Source of the DNA: Inhella crocodyli
GTDB taxonomy: Bacteria; Pseudomonadota; Gammaproteobacteria; Burkholderiales; Burkholderiaceae_C
Direction of reading: 5' to 3'
DNA: 64,000 nt
Assembly (NCBI RefSeq): GCF_004004565.1
Contig: NZ_SACM01000001.1
Location: forward strand, 248,001 to 312,000
Position numbers and translations under genes: made by a program
Notes under the pieces: model-generated
Told to the model about the DNA's origin: nothing
What the model saw: the letters and a program-made list of their open reading frames with translations, nothing else
The model's database searches: none
Shown: positions 45,060-52,017 of the stretch, one piece after another
How positions within the stretch are numbered: the first letter of the stretch is position 1
Layout of the letters: each line of letters begins with the position of its first letter

Positions 45060-46412
45060 TCAGGCCAGGCCCCCGCCGCTGGCGCGAACGCACCAACCGG
45101 CCAGGGCGCAGGCGGCCAGCAGGGGCAGCACGCCCACCTGGAAGCGGAACAGCGCGACGGCCGCCGCCGTGGCGATCAGCGCCGCCATCGCGTCGAAGCC
45201 GCCCGCCATGCCTTGCGGCCAGAGCACGTGGGCCGCGAAGAACAGGGCCAGGTTCACGATCACCCCGACCACGGCGGCCGTGATGGCCGACAGCGGCGCC
45301 GTGAAGCCCAAGCGCCCGTGCGTGGACTCGACCAGCGGCCCGCCGGCCAGGATGAACACGAAGCTGGGCAAGAAGGTGAAGAAGGTGACCACCGTGGCCG
45401 CCAGCATGGCGCCCAGCAGCGCCTGCTCGGCGCCCAGCACCTGGTGCAGCCAGCCGCCGACGAAGCCCACGAAGGCCACCACCATGATCAGCGGCCCCGG
45501 CGTGGTTTCGCCCAGGGCCAGGCCGTCCATCATCTGGGCCCCACTCAGCCACTGGTGCTGCTCCACGGCGCCCTGCACCACGTAAGGCAGCACCGCGTAG
45601 GCCCCGCCAAAGGTCATCAGCGCGGCCTTGGTGAAGAACCACGCCATCTGCGTCAGCACGCCGTGCCAGCCGAAGGCCAGCGCCAGCACCGCCATGCCCA
45701 GCCCCCACAGGCCCAGGCCCACGGTCACCACCCGAACGAGGCCGCACCGGCTGAAGCGGGCGTGCGGCGGGGGCGGCGTGCCATCGTCGATCACCGCGGG
45801 CCCGGAGCTGCTCTTGCCGGGGCCGTGCCCGCCGCCCAGGGCGAACACCTGGGGCCAACGCCGTGCGCCGAAGTGGCCGACCAGGCCGGCGGCGACCACG
45901 ATGGCCGGGAAGGGCGTGTCCAACGCGAAGAGGGCCACGAAGGCGGCCGCCGCGATGCCCCACATCCAGGGGTTCTTCAGCGCGCGGGTGCCGATGCGGT
46001 GCGCGGCGTGCAGCACCAAGGCGGTGACGGCCGGCTTCAGGCCGTAGAACAGGCCCGCGATGGCCGGCACGTCGCCAAAGCGCAGGTACACCCAACTCAG
46101 CCCCACGAGGACGAACAGCGAGGGCAGCACGAAGAGCGCGCCCGCCACCACGCCGCCCCAGGTGCGGTGCAGCAGCCAGCCGATGTAGGTGGCGAGTTGC
46201 TGGGCCTCGGGCCCGGGCAGCACCATGCAGTAGTTCAGGGCGTGCAAAAAGCGCGACTCGCTGATCCAGCGCCGCCGCTCCACCAACTCGGTGTGCATGA
46301 GCGCGATCTGCCCGGCCGGGCCGCCGAAGCTGACGAAGCCCAGCTTCAGCCAAAAGCAAAGGGCCTGCCAGAAGGTCGGGGCCGAGGGGGGCGCGTCCGG
46401 GCCGCTCACCAC
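45060..46412 (-). CDS. chrA: Chromate transporter, long ChrA form
   Basis: ChrA exports chromate from the cytoplasm. The 450-residue protein has the two homologous CHR halves. The first begins FWQALCFWLKLGFVSFGGPA with ALNYCMVLPGPEAQQLATYI. The second begins FFTKAALMTFGGAYAVLPYV with GLALGETTPGPLIMVVAFVG. FGGPA, LPGPEA and TPGP are family hallmarks. About 10-12 TM helices are visible. The start is GTG at 46412 (or the next codon, also GTG) and overlaps the stop of the upstream proline-rich gene, so both are translated from one mRNA. No ChrB regulator is adjacent. Confidence 0.93.
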   Translation of the reverse strand: MVSGPDAPPSAPTFWQALCFWLKLGFVSFGGPAGQIALMHTELVERRRWISESRFLHALNYCMVLPGPEAQQLATYIGWLLHRTWGGVVAGALFVLPSLFVLVGLSWVYLRFGDVPAIAGLFYGLKPAVTALVLHAAHRIGTRALKNPWMWGIAAAAFVALFALDTPFPAIVVAAGLVGHFGARRWPQVFALGGGHGPGKSSSGPAVIDDGTPPPPHARFSRCGLVRVVTVGLGLWGLGMAVLALAFGWHGVLTQMAWFFTKAALMTFGGAYAVLPYVVQGAVEQHQWLSGAQMMDGLALGETTPGPLIMVVAFVGFVGGWLHQVLGAEQALLGAMLAATVVTFFTFLPSFVFILAGGPLVESTHGRLGFTAPLSAITAAVVGVIVNLALFFAAHVLWPQGMAGGFDAMAALIATAAAVALFRFQVGVLPLLAACALAGWCVRASGGGLA

Positions 46413-48064
46413 TTGCAGCCCTTGCCGCGGGCGCTGTCCAGCGCCAGGGGCACGGCCCCCAGCAGGCCTTTGTCGGCGTGGGCCTTGCGGCAGTCCTCGC
46501 GCTGGGCCTCTTCGAGGCTCTTTTCCAGCTTGGACTTGGTGTCGGGCACCGCGGGCAGCAGGGCCAGCAGCCCCGAGCTGGGCCGGGCCGTGGGCCCGTT
46601 GGCGCGCGGCAGGCTGAGGTTTAAGGGCCGGGGCGGCGCGCTGGCCGAGGCCGACGGCGCCGTGGCCACGTCGTGCCCCACCTGCGCGCCCGCGTCGGGC
46701 GAGCCCGCGGCCAGGCGCGGGCCGGGGGCCGGGGTGGGCACGGCGTCGCCGGGGCCGGCGCTGGTGGTGGCGCTGGCGGTGGCCGTGGCCGTGGTGGGCG
46801 CTGCGGCGCTCGCCCCGCTGGGCGAGGCGGGCGCGGGCGGCAAGGCCAGCGGGTCCAGGGGCCGCAGGGCCGCCGCCGTGGCGTTGGGCGCCACGGTTCC
46901 CGCGGTCACGTTCGCGCGAGCGGCGGCGTCCCGCGCCGGGCGCCGGGGGCTGGCGCCCTCGCTGGCCAAGGTCTTGAGCACCGGCGCCGGCTCGGGCACG
47001 TCCACGCGGGCGGCCACGGGCGCCAAGTCGGCACCGGCCGGGGCTTTGAGCGGCTCCAGCGCGGCGCTGCGGCGCACAGGCGGCTTGGGCAGGGCGCTGC
47101 CGCCCAAGGATTTCAGCACCGGCTCGTCGGGCGGCAGGTCCACCCGGGCTTGGACGGGCGCCAGCTCGCTGGCCGCTGGCGCCGGCCGCGGGGCGGCCAG
47201 CGGGGCTTGGCTGCGGGCCACGGTGCGCAGCCGGCTTGGCGCTTCCAGCGCGCGCAGCACGGGTTCAGGCACGGGCAGGTCGACCTGCGCGGTCGTTGGG
47301 CGCAACTCGGCGCCCGACAGCGTGCTGCGCGGCGCCGTCACGGCCGGCGTGCCGCGGGTCAGGGCCTGCGGCGCGTTGGGGTCCACCAGGCTGCGCAGCA
47401 GTGGGTCGGGCAGGGCGACGGCGGCGGTCACCGGGGCCAATTCGGCCGCGGTCGGGGCTTTCAGCGCCTCCACCGCCGGGGCCCGTTCGAGCTGCGGGCG
47501 GGGGGCGGCCTCGGTGGGCAGGGTGCGGGTCGGGGTGGGGCTCGCTTCGGCGTCCGCGGGCGGCGGCGTGCTCGCTTCGGTGGGCTTGGGCGGCACGTCC
47601 GCAGGCGCCACCGCCTTGGCATCCCGGGCCTCCGGTGCCGCGCTGGCGTCGTCGTCGGGGCGGTCGGGGGCCTCGGCCACCTCTTGCGATTGCCAGCGCC
47701 CTTGGCGCTGGGCCCCGGGGCCGGTGTCCGGCGGCGGCTCCTGCGTGCGCACCCGGCCGCCGTGGCGCGGGCTGCGGGCGTCGCCCAGTGGACCGTCATC
47801 GCGCCACACCGTGGGCTCGGCGTCGCCCTGGCCCTCGGCCAGTGGGCCCCCCAGGCCCTGGAGGGTGATGGCCAGGTCGCCCCAGCCGCCGCTGCCGGGC
47901 ACCACGGGGCCGGGCCGGTTGCCGAGGGTCAGCGCCAACCAGACGTGGACCAGCGCCGCGAGCACGAGGCAGCGCAGGAACAGGTCGTCGCGGGGCGGGC
48001 GGGGCAGGGCGGTCAAAGGGGGCGGCGCAGGAAGGCGGCGCAATGCCAGGGTGCAGGCGGGCAT
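46406..48064 (-). CDS. Single-TM Ala/Pro-rich protein with internal repeats, coupled to chrA
   Basis: I do not recognise a family. The 552-residue protein has one hydrophobic segment near residues 30-48 (FLRCLVLAALVHVWLALTLG). A long low-complexity Ala/Pro/Arg/Glu region follows, and a short Cys/Lys-containing end (ARGKGCKW) closes it. Four tandem ~45-residue repeats occupy roughly residues 215-395. A conserved C-terminal block (SKLEKSLEEAQREDCRKAHA) suggests a folded or binding element. The topology recalls TonB-like or envelope-spanning linkers, but no TonB C-terminal domain is seen. The start is set at ATG 48064, just before the TM segment; the frame opens at 48184. Its stop overlaps the chrA start. 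Confidence 0.7.
   Translation of the reverse strand: MPACTLALRRLPAPPPLTALPRPPRDDLFLRCLVLAALVHVWLALTLGNRPGPVVPGSGGWGDLAITLQGLGGPLAEGQGDAEPTVWRDDGPLGDARSPRHGGRVRTQEPPPDTGPGAQRQGRWQSQEVAEAPDRPDDDASAAPEARDAKAVAPADVPPKPTEASTPPPADAEASPTPTRTLPTEAAPRPQLERAPAVEALKAPTAAELAPVTAAVALPDPLLRSLVDPNAPQALTRGTPAVTAPRSTLSGAELRPTTAQVDLPVPEPVLRALEAPSRLRTVARSQAPLAAPRPAPAASELAPVQARVDLPPDEPVLKSLGGSALPKPPVRRSAALEPLKAPAGADLAPVAARVDVPEPAPVLKTLASEGASPRRPARDAAARANVTAGTVAPNATAAALRPLDPLALPPAPASPSGASAAAPTTATATASATTSAGPGDAVPTPAPGPRLAAGSPDAGAQVGHDVATAPSASASAPPRPLNLSLPRANGPTARPSSGLLALLPAVPDTKSKLEKSLEEAQREDCRKAHADKGLLGAVPLALDSARGKGCKW
46870..47470 (-). repeat. Four tandem ~45-codon repeats in the proline-rich protein
   Basis: The repeating protein pattern is roughly A-x-A-E-L-A-P-V-x-A-x-V-D-L-P-x-P-E-P-V-L-x-x-L, then ~20 variable residues rich in Ala, Pro and Arg. 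Core units read AAELAPVTAAVALPDPLLRS, GAELRPTTAQVDLPVPEPVL, ASELAPVQARVDLPPDEPVL and GADLAPVAARVDVPEPAPVL. A fifth, decayed copy (NVTAGTVAPNATAAALRPLD) may follow. Boundaries are approximate. The units vary in DNA sequence while keeping the core residues. Confidence 0.7.
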
Positions 48065-48193
48065 TGTGCGCAAGGACCGCGGTGCTTGCCTTCGCGTCGC
48101 CGTTGGGTGGGGATTGGCGGGCCCAGGTTGGGAAGGACGTGGGTGCCTGAGACGCGCGCTGGTCCCTTCGATGCGAGCGGCCACGGACTCGGC

Positions 48194-48226
48194 TTGACAC
48201 AGTTCTATAGTTCGATGATAGTAGAA
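48194..48226 (+). promoter_or_regulatory. arsR promoter and candidate ArsR operator
   Basis: A consensus -35 TTGACA (48194-48199), a 17-base spacer and the -10-like GATAGT (48217-48222) lie directly before the arsR ATG at 48229. Transcription would then start at or within a base or two of the ATG, giving a leaderless mRNA; no Shine-Dalgarno sequence is visible. An imperfect palindrome TTCTA (48203-48207) / TAGAA (48222-48226) covers the spacer and -10, as expected for an ArsR operator. It is AT-rich against a GC-rich background. Confidence 0.6.
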
Positions 48227-48228
48227 GT

Positions 48229-48552
48229 ATGGATGAGCAAACCGTGATCAAGGCCTTGGCGGCCCTGGCCCAGCCGCTGCGCTTGCAGGCCTTTCGGGCG
48301 CTGGTGGCGGTGGGCCCGCAGGGCATGACCCCCAGCACCATCGCCGAGGGCCTGGGCGTGCCGCAAAACACGCTGTCCTTCCACCTCAAGGAGCTGACCC
48401 ACGCCGGCTTGGTGACGCAAGAGCGGGTGAGCCGCCACATCATCTATCGCGCCGACTTTGCCCAGATGAACGCCCTGCTCGGCTACTTGACCGAGAACTG
48501 CTGCGGCGGCAGTGTCTGTGGCCCCGATGCAGCGGGGGCCACGTGCTGCTGA
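48229..48552 (+). CDS. arsR: ArsR-family arsenic-responsive repressor
   Basis: The 107-residue protein is a winged-helix ArsR repressor (IKALAALAQPLRLQAFRALV, then AEGLGVPQNTLSFHLKELTH recognition helix, RVSRHIIYRADFAQM). The classical ELCVCDL metal site in the recognition helix is absent. Instead the tail carries NCCGGSVC with Cys91, Cys92, Cys97 and a final Cys106-Cys107. A CC-x(4-5)-C tail is the As(III) site in the Acidithiobacillus-type ArsR. It heads a forward operon of four further genes, and the next gene starts within its last codons. Confidence 0.92.
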   Translation: MDEQTVIKALAALAQPLRLQAFRALVAVGPQGMTPSTIAEGLGVPQNTLSFHLKELTHAGLVTQERVSRHIIYRADFAQMNALLGYLTENCCGGSVCGPDAAGATCC

Positions 48553-49424
48553 AGCGGATCTGGACCGATGCCGTGGCCCGTTGGCTGTACGGCATTGCCG
48601 TGGGCGGCGGCCTGGCGCTGGTGCTGCTGGAGCCGCAGGTGCCGCTGCCGATGGCAGCTTGGGTAACGGCGTGGAGCGCGGTGGTGCTGGCCCTTGGGGC
48701 TTGGCTCTCGTGGCGACTGCCCTTCGAGGCGCGCTGGCATGAGGCGCAGGGCGACGTGGCGGTGGATACCGCGAACGCAGCCCTCATCGTGGGCCTGGTC
48801 GACCCGCTCTTGAGGGCGCTGCTGCCCGTGGCCGTGGTCGCGCTGTCCGGAACAGGCGAGGCTTCCTGGCCGGCGGCCGGATGGGCCTGGGGAGGGCAGG
48901 TCGCGGTGGCCGTTCTGTGGATGGAGTTCGCCAAGTACTGGTCGCACCGCGCGCACCACGAGTGGGCGCCGCTGTGGCGATTTCACGCGTGGCACCACAG
49001 CAGCCGGCGGCTGTACTGGCTGAACAACTTTCGCCTCCACCCTGTGAACCACGCGCTACAGCTGGCGCTCAGCCTGGGCCCCTTGTTGTGGCTGGGCGTG
49101 CCCGACACGGTGCTGCTCGGGGCGCTGGCCCTGACCCAGCCGGTGGTTGTGCTGCAGCACCTGAATCTCGATGTCCACCATGGTCTTTGGAGCCGACTGT
49201 TTAGCACCCATGAATTGCACCGCTGGCACCACTCGACGGAGCCTGCGGAGGCCAACGCCAATTACGGCAGCGCCCTGGTGCTGTGGGACCAAGTGTTCGG
49301 CACGTACCGACGCCACCCAGCGGGCCGGGGGCCGGTCAAGGTGGGGCTCTTCGAAGCGTCGCGTCATCGGCGCGGGCGCTCCGAAGGATTCGGTTGGCCC
49401 GGCTGCTGCGGCCCCGTTACTTGA
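48543..49424 (+). CDS. Fatty-acid-hydroxylase/sterol-desaturase-family membrane protein in the ars operon
   Basis: The 293-residue membrane protein has about four TM helices and the His-box set of the di-iron fatty acid hydroxylase superfamily: SHRAHHEW, HAWHHSS, a His-rich LQHLNLDVHHGLW and HELHRWHHST. These enzymes hydroxylate or desaturate lipids using O2. The start is GTG at 48543, overlapping the arsR stop by 10 bases, so it is an integral member of the operon. I know of no established role for this family in arsenic resistance. Possibilities are oxidation of an organoarsenical, membrane-lipid remodelling, or synthesis of an arsenolipid; none is shown by the sequence. Confidence 0.88.
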   Translation: MLLKRIWTDAVARWLYGIAVGGGLALVLLEPQVPLPMAAWVTAWSAVVLALGAWLSWRLPFEARWHEAQGDVAVDTANAALIVGLVDPLLRALLPVAVVALSGTGEASWPAAGWAWGGQVAVAVLWMEFAKYWSHRAHHEWAPLWRFHAWHHSSRRLYWLNNFRLHPVNHALQLALSLGPLLWLGVPDTVLLGALALTQPVVVLQHLNLDVHHGLWSRLFSTHELHRWHHSTEPAEANANYGSALVLWDQVFGTYRRHPAGRGPVKVGLFEASRHRRGRSEGFGWPGCCGPVT

Positions 49425-49482
49425 CGCTTTTTTCCTCGTTCGGCCCATTGCCGCCTTGTTGTTCCCCCGTCAGGAGTTACCC

Positions 49483-50019
49483 ATGAAGCGCTTCCACGTT
49501 CACGTTCACGTCGCCGACCTCGCCCAGTCGGTGGCCTTCTATTCGCGCTTGTTCGGGGCCGCGCCGGTGCGCCACGAGGCGGACTACGCCAAGTGGATGC
49601 TCGACGACCCGCGCATCAACTTCGCCATTTCCGCCCGCGGGGGGGCCTTGGGCGTGGACCACCTGGGCTTCCAAACCGACGACCCGGCGGAACTGGGGGC
49701 CATGCGGGCGCAGGCCCAGGCGGCCGACATGGCCCTGCTGGACGAGGGCGAGACGACCTGCTGCTACGCCCGCAGCGACAAGTACTGGCTGACCGACCCC
49801 CAGGGCGTGGCCTGGGAGCAGTTCCACACGTTGGACAACATCCCGGTGTTCCGCCAGGCCACACCGGCTGAGGGGGCGTCGGCGTGCTGCGCTCCGTCAT
49901 CGGCCCCGTCATCGGCCAACGAGGCAGCCCAGCCCGCCGAGCCGGCCAGCGCCGCGGCCTGCTGCGCCCCGCGCGGCAAGCCGGTGGGGGTGGCGGTCAA
50001 GTCGTCGTCTTGCTGCTGA
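49483..50019 (+). CDS. arsI: ArsI/CadI-like VOC dioxygenase with Cys-rich C-terminal tail
   Basis: ArsI cleaves the C-As bond of trivalent organoarsenicals using Fe(II) and O2. The 178-residue protein has the VOC fold (FHVHVHVADLAQSVAFYSRL, YAKWMLDDPRINFAIS) and the ArsI features: metal ligands His5/His7, His60 in GVDHLGFQT and Glu112 in GVAWEQFHT, and the vicinal Cys93-Cys94 in ETTCCYARSDKYW that bind As(III). Beyond residue ~125 a ~50-residue tail carries three more Cys pairs (ACCAPSS, ACCAPRG, SSSCC), absent from the compact enzyme as I know it. A strong CAGGAG ribosome site precedes the ATG. CadI-like proteins without lyase activity are the alternative. Confidence 0.87.
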   Translation: MKRFHVHVHVADLAQSVAFYSRLFGAAPVRHEADYAKWMLDDPRINFAISARGGALGVDHLGFQTDDPAELGAMRAQAQAADMALLDEGETTCCYARSDKYWLTDPQGVAWEQFHTLDNIPVFRQATPAEGASACCAPSSAPSSANEAAQPAEPASAAACCAPRGKPVGVAVKSSSCC

Positions 50020-50033
50020 CACGGGGGCCGACC

Positions 50034-50549
50034 TTGACCTTTCACGTGTTGATCCTGTGCACGCACAACTCGGCGCGCAGCGTGCTGAGCGAGGGCATGC
50101 TCAACCACCTGGCGCGCCAACGGGGCGTGGACGTGAAGGCGCACAGCGCGGGCAGCAGCCCCTCGGGGCGCTTGAACCCGTTCGCGCTGGAGGCCTTGCG
50201 CAGTGCTGGCATCGACCCCAGCGCCTACCGCAGCAAGAGCTGGGACGAGTTCACCGGCCCCGAGGCGCCGCTCTTGTCCCTGGTGATCACGGTGTGCGAC
50301 AGCGCGGCGGCCGAGGCCTGCCCGGTGTTCATGGGCCGCGCGGGTGAAGCGCCGCTGCGCGTGCACTGGGGCTACCCCGACCCGTCCAACGCCGAAGGCG
50401 GCGACGAGGGCAAGCGCCGCGCGTTCGAGCTCACCCGCCAGGCCATCGGCTACCGGATGCTGCAGCTGCTGGCGCTGCCCTTGGATGGCCCGGACCGCTT
50501 GGGCCGGGCCGAACTGGCCGAGGCCCTGACCGCGATCGGGCGCAGCTGA
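50034..50549 (+). CDS. arsC: Arsenate reductase, LMW-phosphatase fold
   Basis: The 171-residue protein starts with the phosphatase loop LILCTHNSARSVLSEGMLNH (Cys9, CX5R) of the low-molecular-weight tyrosine phosphatase family used by thioredoxin- or glutaredoxin-type arsenate reductases. It continues with HSAGSSPSGRLNPFALEALR and SLVITVCDSAAAEACPVF. The last block has the Cys residues that would form the internal disulfide. The most likely start is TTG at 50034, behind a GGGGGCC sequence; the longer upstream frame is not protein-like. It reduces As(V) to As(III). It ends in a TGATG junction with the aquaporin gene. Confidence 0.92.
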   Translation: MTFHVLILCTHNSARSVLSEGMLNHLARQRGVDVKAHSAGSSPSGRLNPFALEALRSAGIDPSAYRSKSWDEFTGPEAPLLSLVITVCDSAAAEACPVFMGRAGEAPLRVHWGYPDPSNAEGGDEGKRRAFELTRQAIGYRMLQLLALPLDGPDRLGRAELAEALTAIGRS

Positions 50550-51217
50550 TGGGCGGCGCACGGGCTTGGGGGGCCGAAGCCCTGGGCACGGCCTTGCTGC
50601 TGTGCACCGTCATCGGGTCGGGGGTGATGGCCGAACGCTTGGCCGGCGGCCATGCGGCGGTGGCGCTGCTGGCCAATGCCTGGGCCACGGTGGGCGGCCT
50701 GTACGTGCTGATCGAGGTCTTCGCACCCCTCAGCGGCGCGCACTTCAACCCCATCGTCAGCGCGGTTCAGGTCTGGCGGGGCGCCTTGCCCGCCCGCGAG
50801 TGGCTGCCCTACGCCTTGGCGCAGTGCGTGGGGGCGGTGCTCGGGGCCGTGTTGGCGCACGCGATGTTCGAGCTGCCGCTGCTGCAAGTGTCCAGCCACG
50901 TGCGCAGCGGCCCCGGGGCCTGGTGGGGCGAGGCCGTGGCCACCTTCGGGCTGCTGCTGGTGGTGCTGCGGGCGCCGGCCGGCCGGGGGGCGGCGATGGT
51001 GGCGGCCTACATCGGGGCCGCGTACTGGTTCACCTCGTCGACCTCCTTCGCCAACCCGGCGGCCTGCCTGGGCCGGATGCTCACCGACTCCTTCGCGGGC
51101 ATCGCCCCGGCCAGCGTGCCCGGCTTCGTGCTGGCGGAGCTGCTGGGCGCCGTGGTGGCCGTGGCCGTGGTGGCCTTTTTGCGGCCCGAGGCACCGCCGA
51201 CCCCAGCGGGCGATTGA
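50549..51217 (+). CDS. AqpS-like aquaglyceroporin for arsenic efflux
   Basis: The 222-residue protein is a MIP-family channel with six TM helices and two half-helix loops. Loop B has GAHFNPIVS (NPI in place of NPA) and loop E has FANPAACLGRML. Similar channels sit beside arsC in Sinorhizobium meliloti (aqpS), where they let As(III) leave down its gradient and also conduct methylarsenicals. No ArsB or Acr3 pump is present, so this channel is the only visible exit for As(III). A hairpin follows 26 bases after the stop. Confidence 0.9.
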   Translation: MGGARAWGAEALGTALLLCTVIGSGVMAERLAGGHAAVALLANAWATVGGLYVLIEVFAPLSGAHFNPIVSAVQVWRGALPAREWLPYALAQCVGAVLGAVLAHAMFELPLLQVSSHVRSGPGAWWGEAVATFGLLLVVLRAPAGRGAAMVAAYIGAAYWFTSSTSFANPAACLGRMLTDSFAGIAPASVPGFVLAELLGAVVAVAVVAFLRPEAPPTPAGD

Positions 51218-51235
51218 GACCGAACTGGGGCGGGC

Positions 51236-51269
51236 AAAGAAAAAGGGCTTGGTGGTGAACCAAGCCCTT
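51236..51269 (-). terminator. Terminator after tRNA-Ala (possibly bidirectional)
   Basis: The stem AAGGGCTTGG / CCAAGCCCTT has ten pairs and a 7-base loop. Read on the reverse strand it is followed by TTTTTCTTT (51244 down to 51236), a good Rho-independent terminator for the tRNA transcript. On the forward strand it is followed only by GTTTC, so it would be a weaker stop for the arsenic operon. Confidence 0.85.
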
Positions 51270-51288
51270 GTTTCGTAACGATCTTGAG

Positions 51289-51354
<66 letters not shown>

Positions 51355-51364
<10 letters not shown>

Positions 51365-52017
51365 ACCGAAAGAGGCGCGCACTCTACCACGGGCTTGGCC
51401 GGCTCGGTCGGTGCCGGGCTGGGGAAGTCGGCGTCGTGCAACAACCGGGCGACGATCAGCCGCATCACGTGGAAGCCCAGCTTGGGGCTTTGGAAGTAGA
51501 GCTGCTGCAGGGCGTCGGCCGACAGCGCGTAGAGCACACAGTCGGTTTCACAGCGCAGGCTCAGGGTGCGGCGGTTGTCGGGGGCGAAGAGGCCGATCTC
51601 GCCCACCAGCACCCCGGGCTCCAGGGTTTCATCGTGCTCGACGAGGCTCAAGCGGCCGCTGTGCAGGTAGAGCATCTCCTGCGCGGGGTCGCCCTTGTGC
51701 CACAGCCATTCGCCGGCCTTGACGGTGCGGCGGCTCATGTGCGGCAGCAGCCACTCGGACACCGGCGTGTTGTCTTTGGCCTGCTCGATGGCCTTGATGA
51801 GGCGCTTGAGCTGCACGGTCTTCTTGATGTTGATGGGGATCAGCGCGGCGTACAGCAGCAGCGTGGGCAGGGCCTGGGTGAGGGCGCCGTAGGCCACCAG
51901 GCACACACAAGCGGCCAGGGCCGCCAGGCGCAGGGGCAGCATGGCCTTCATCATGTAGCTGGCCAGCATGAGGCCAGCCCCCAGGAAGCCGATGGCGTAA
52001 GCGATGGAGAGGGTCAT
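51355..52017 (-). CDS. Membrane protein with cyclic-nucleotide-binding domain
   Basis: The 220-residue protein has three TM helices in the first ~70 residues (YAIGFLGAGLMLASYMM, LRLAALAACVCLVAYGALTQ, LPTLLLYAALIPINI) and a Crp-type cyclic-nucleotide-binding domain (~95-205: VKAGEWLWHKGDPAQEMLYL, LEPGVLVGEIGLFAPDNRRT). The N-terminal part resembles small YgjV- or Popeye-like membrane modules. It is coupled (ATGA) to the patatin gene, which also carries a cNMP-binding domain. Its last three codons and TAG lie within the tRNA-Ala gene. Confidence 0.85.

Noticed and set aside
46406-48064. TonB protein
   Set aside because: One N-terminal TM and a Pro-rich span fit, but the C-terminal TonB domain is absent and no ExbB/ExbD genes are near.
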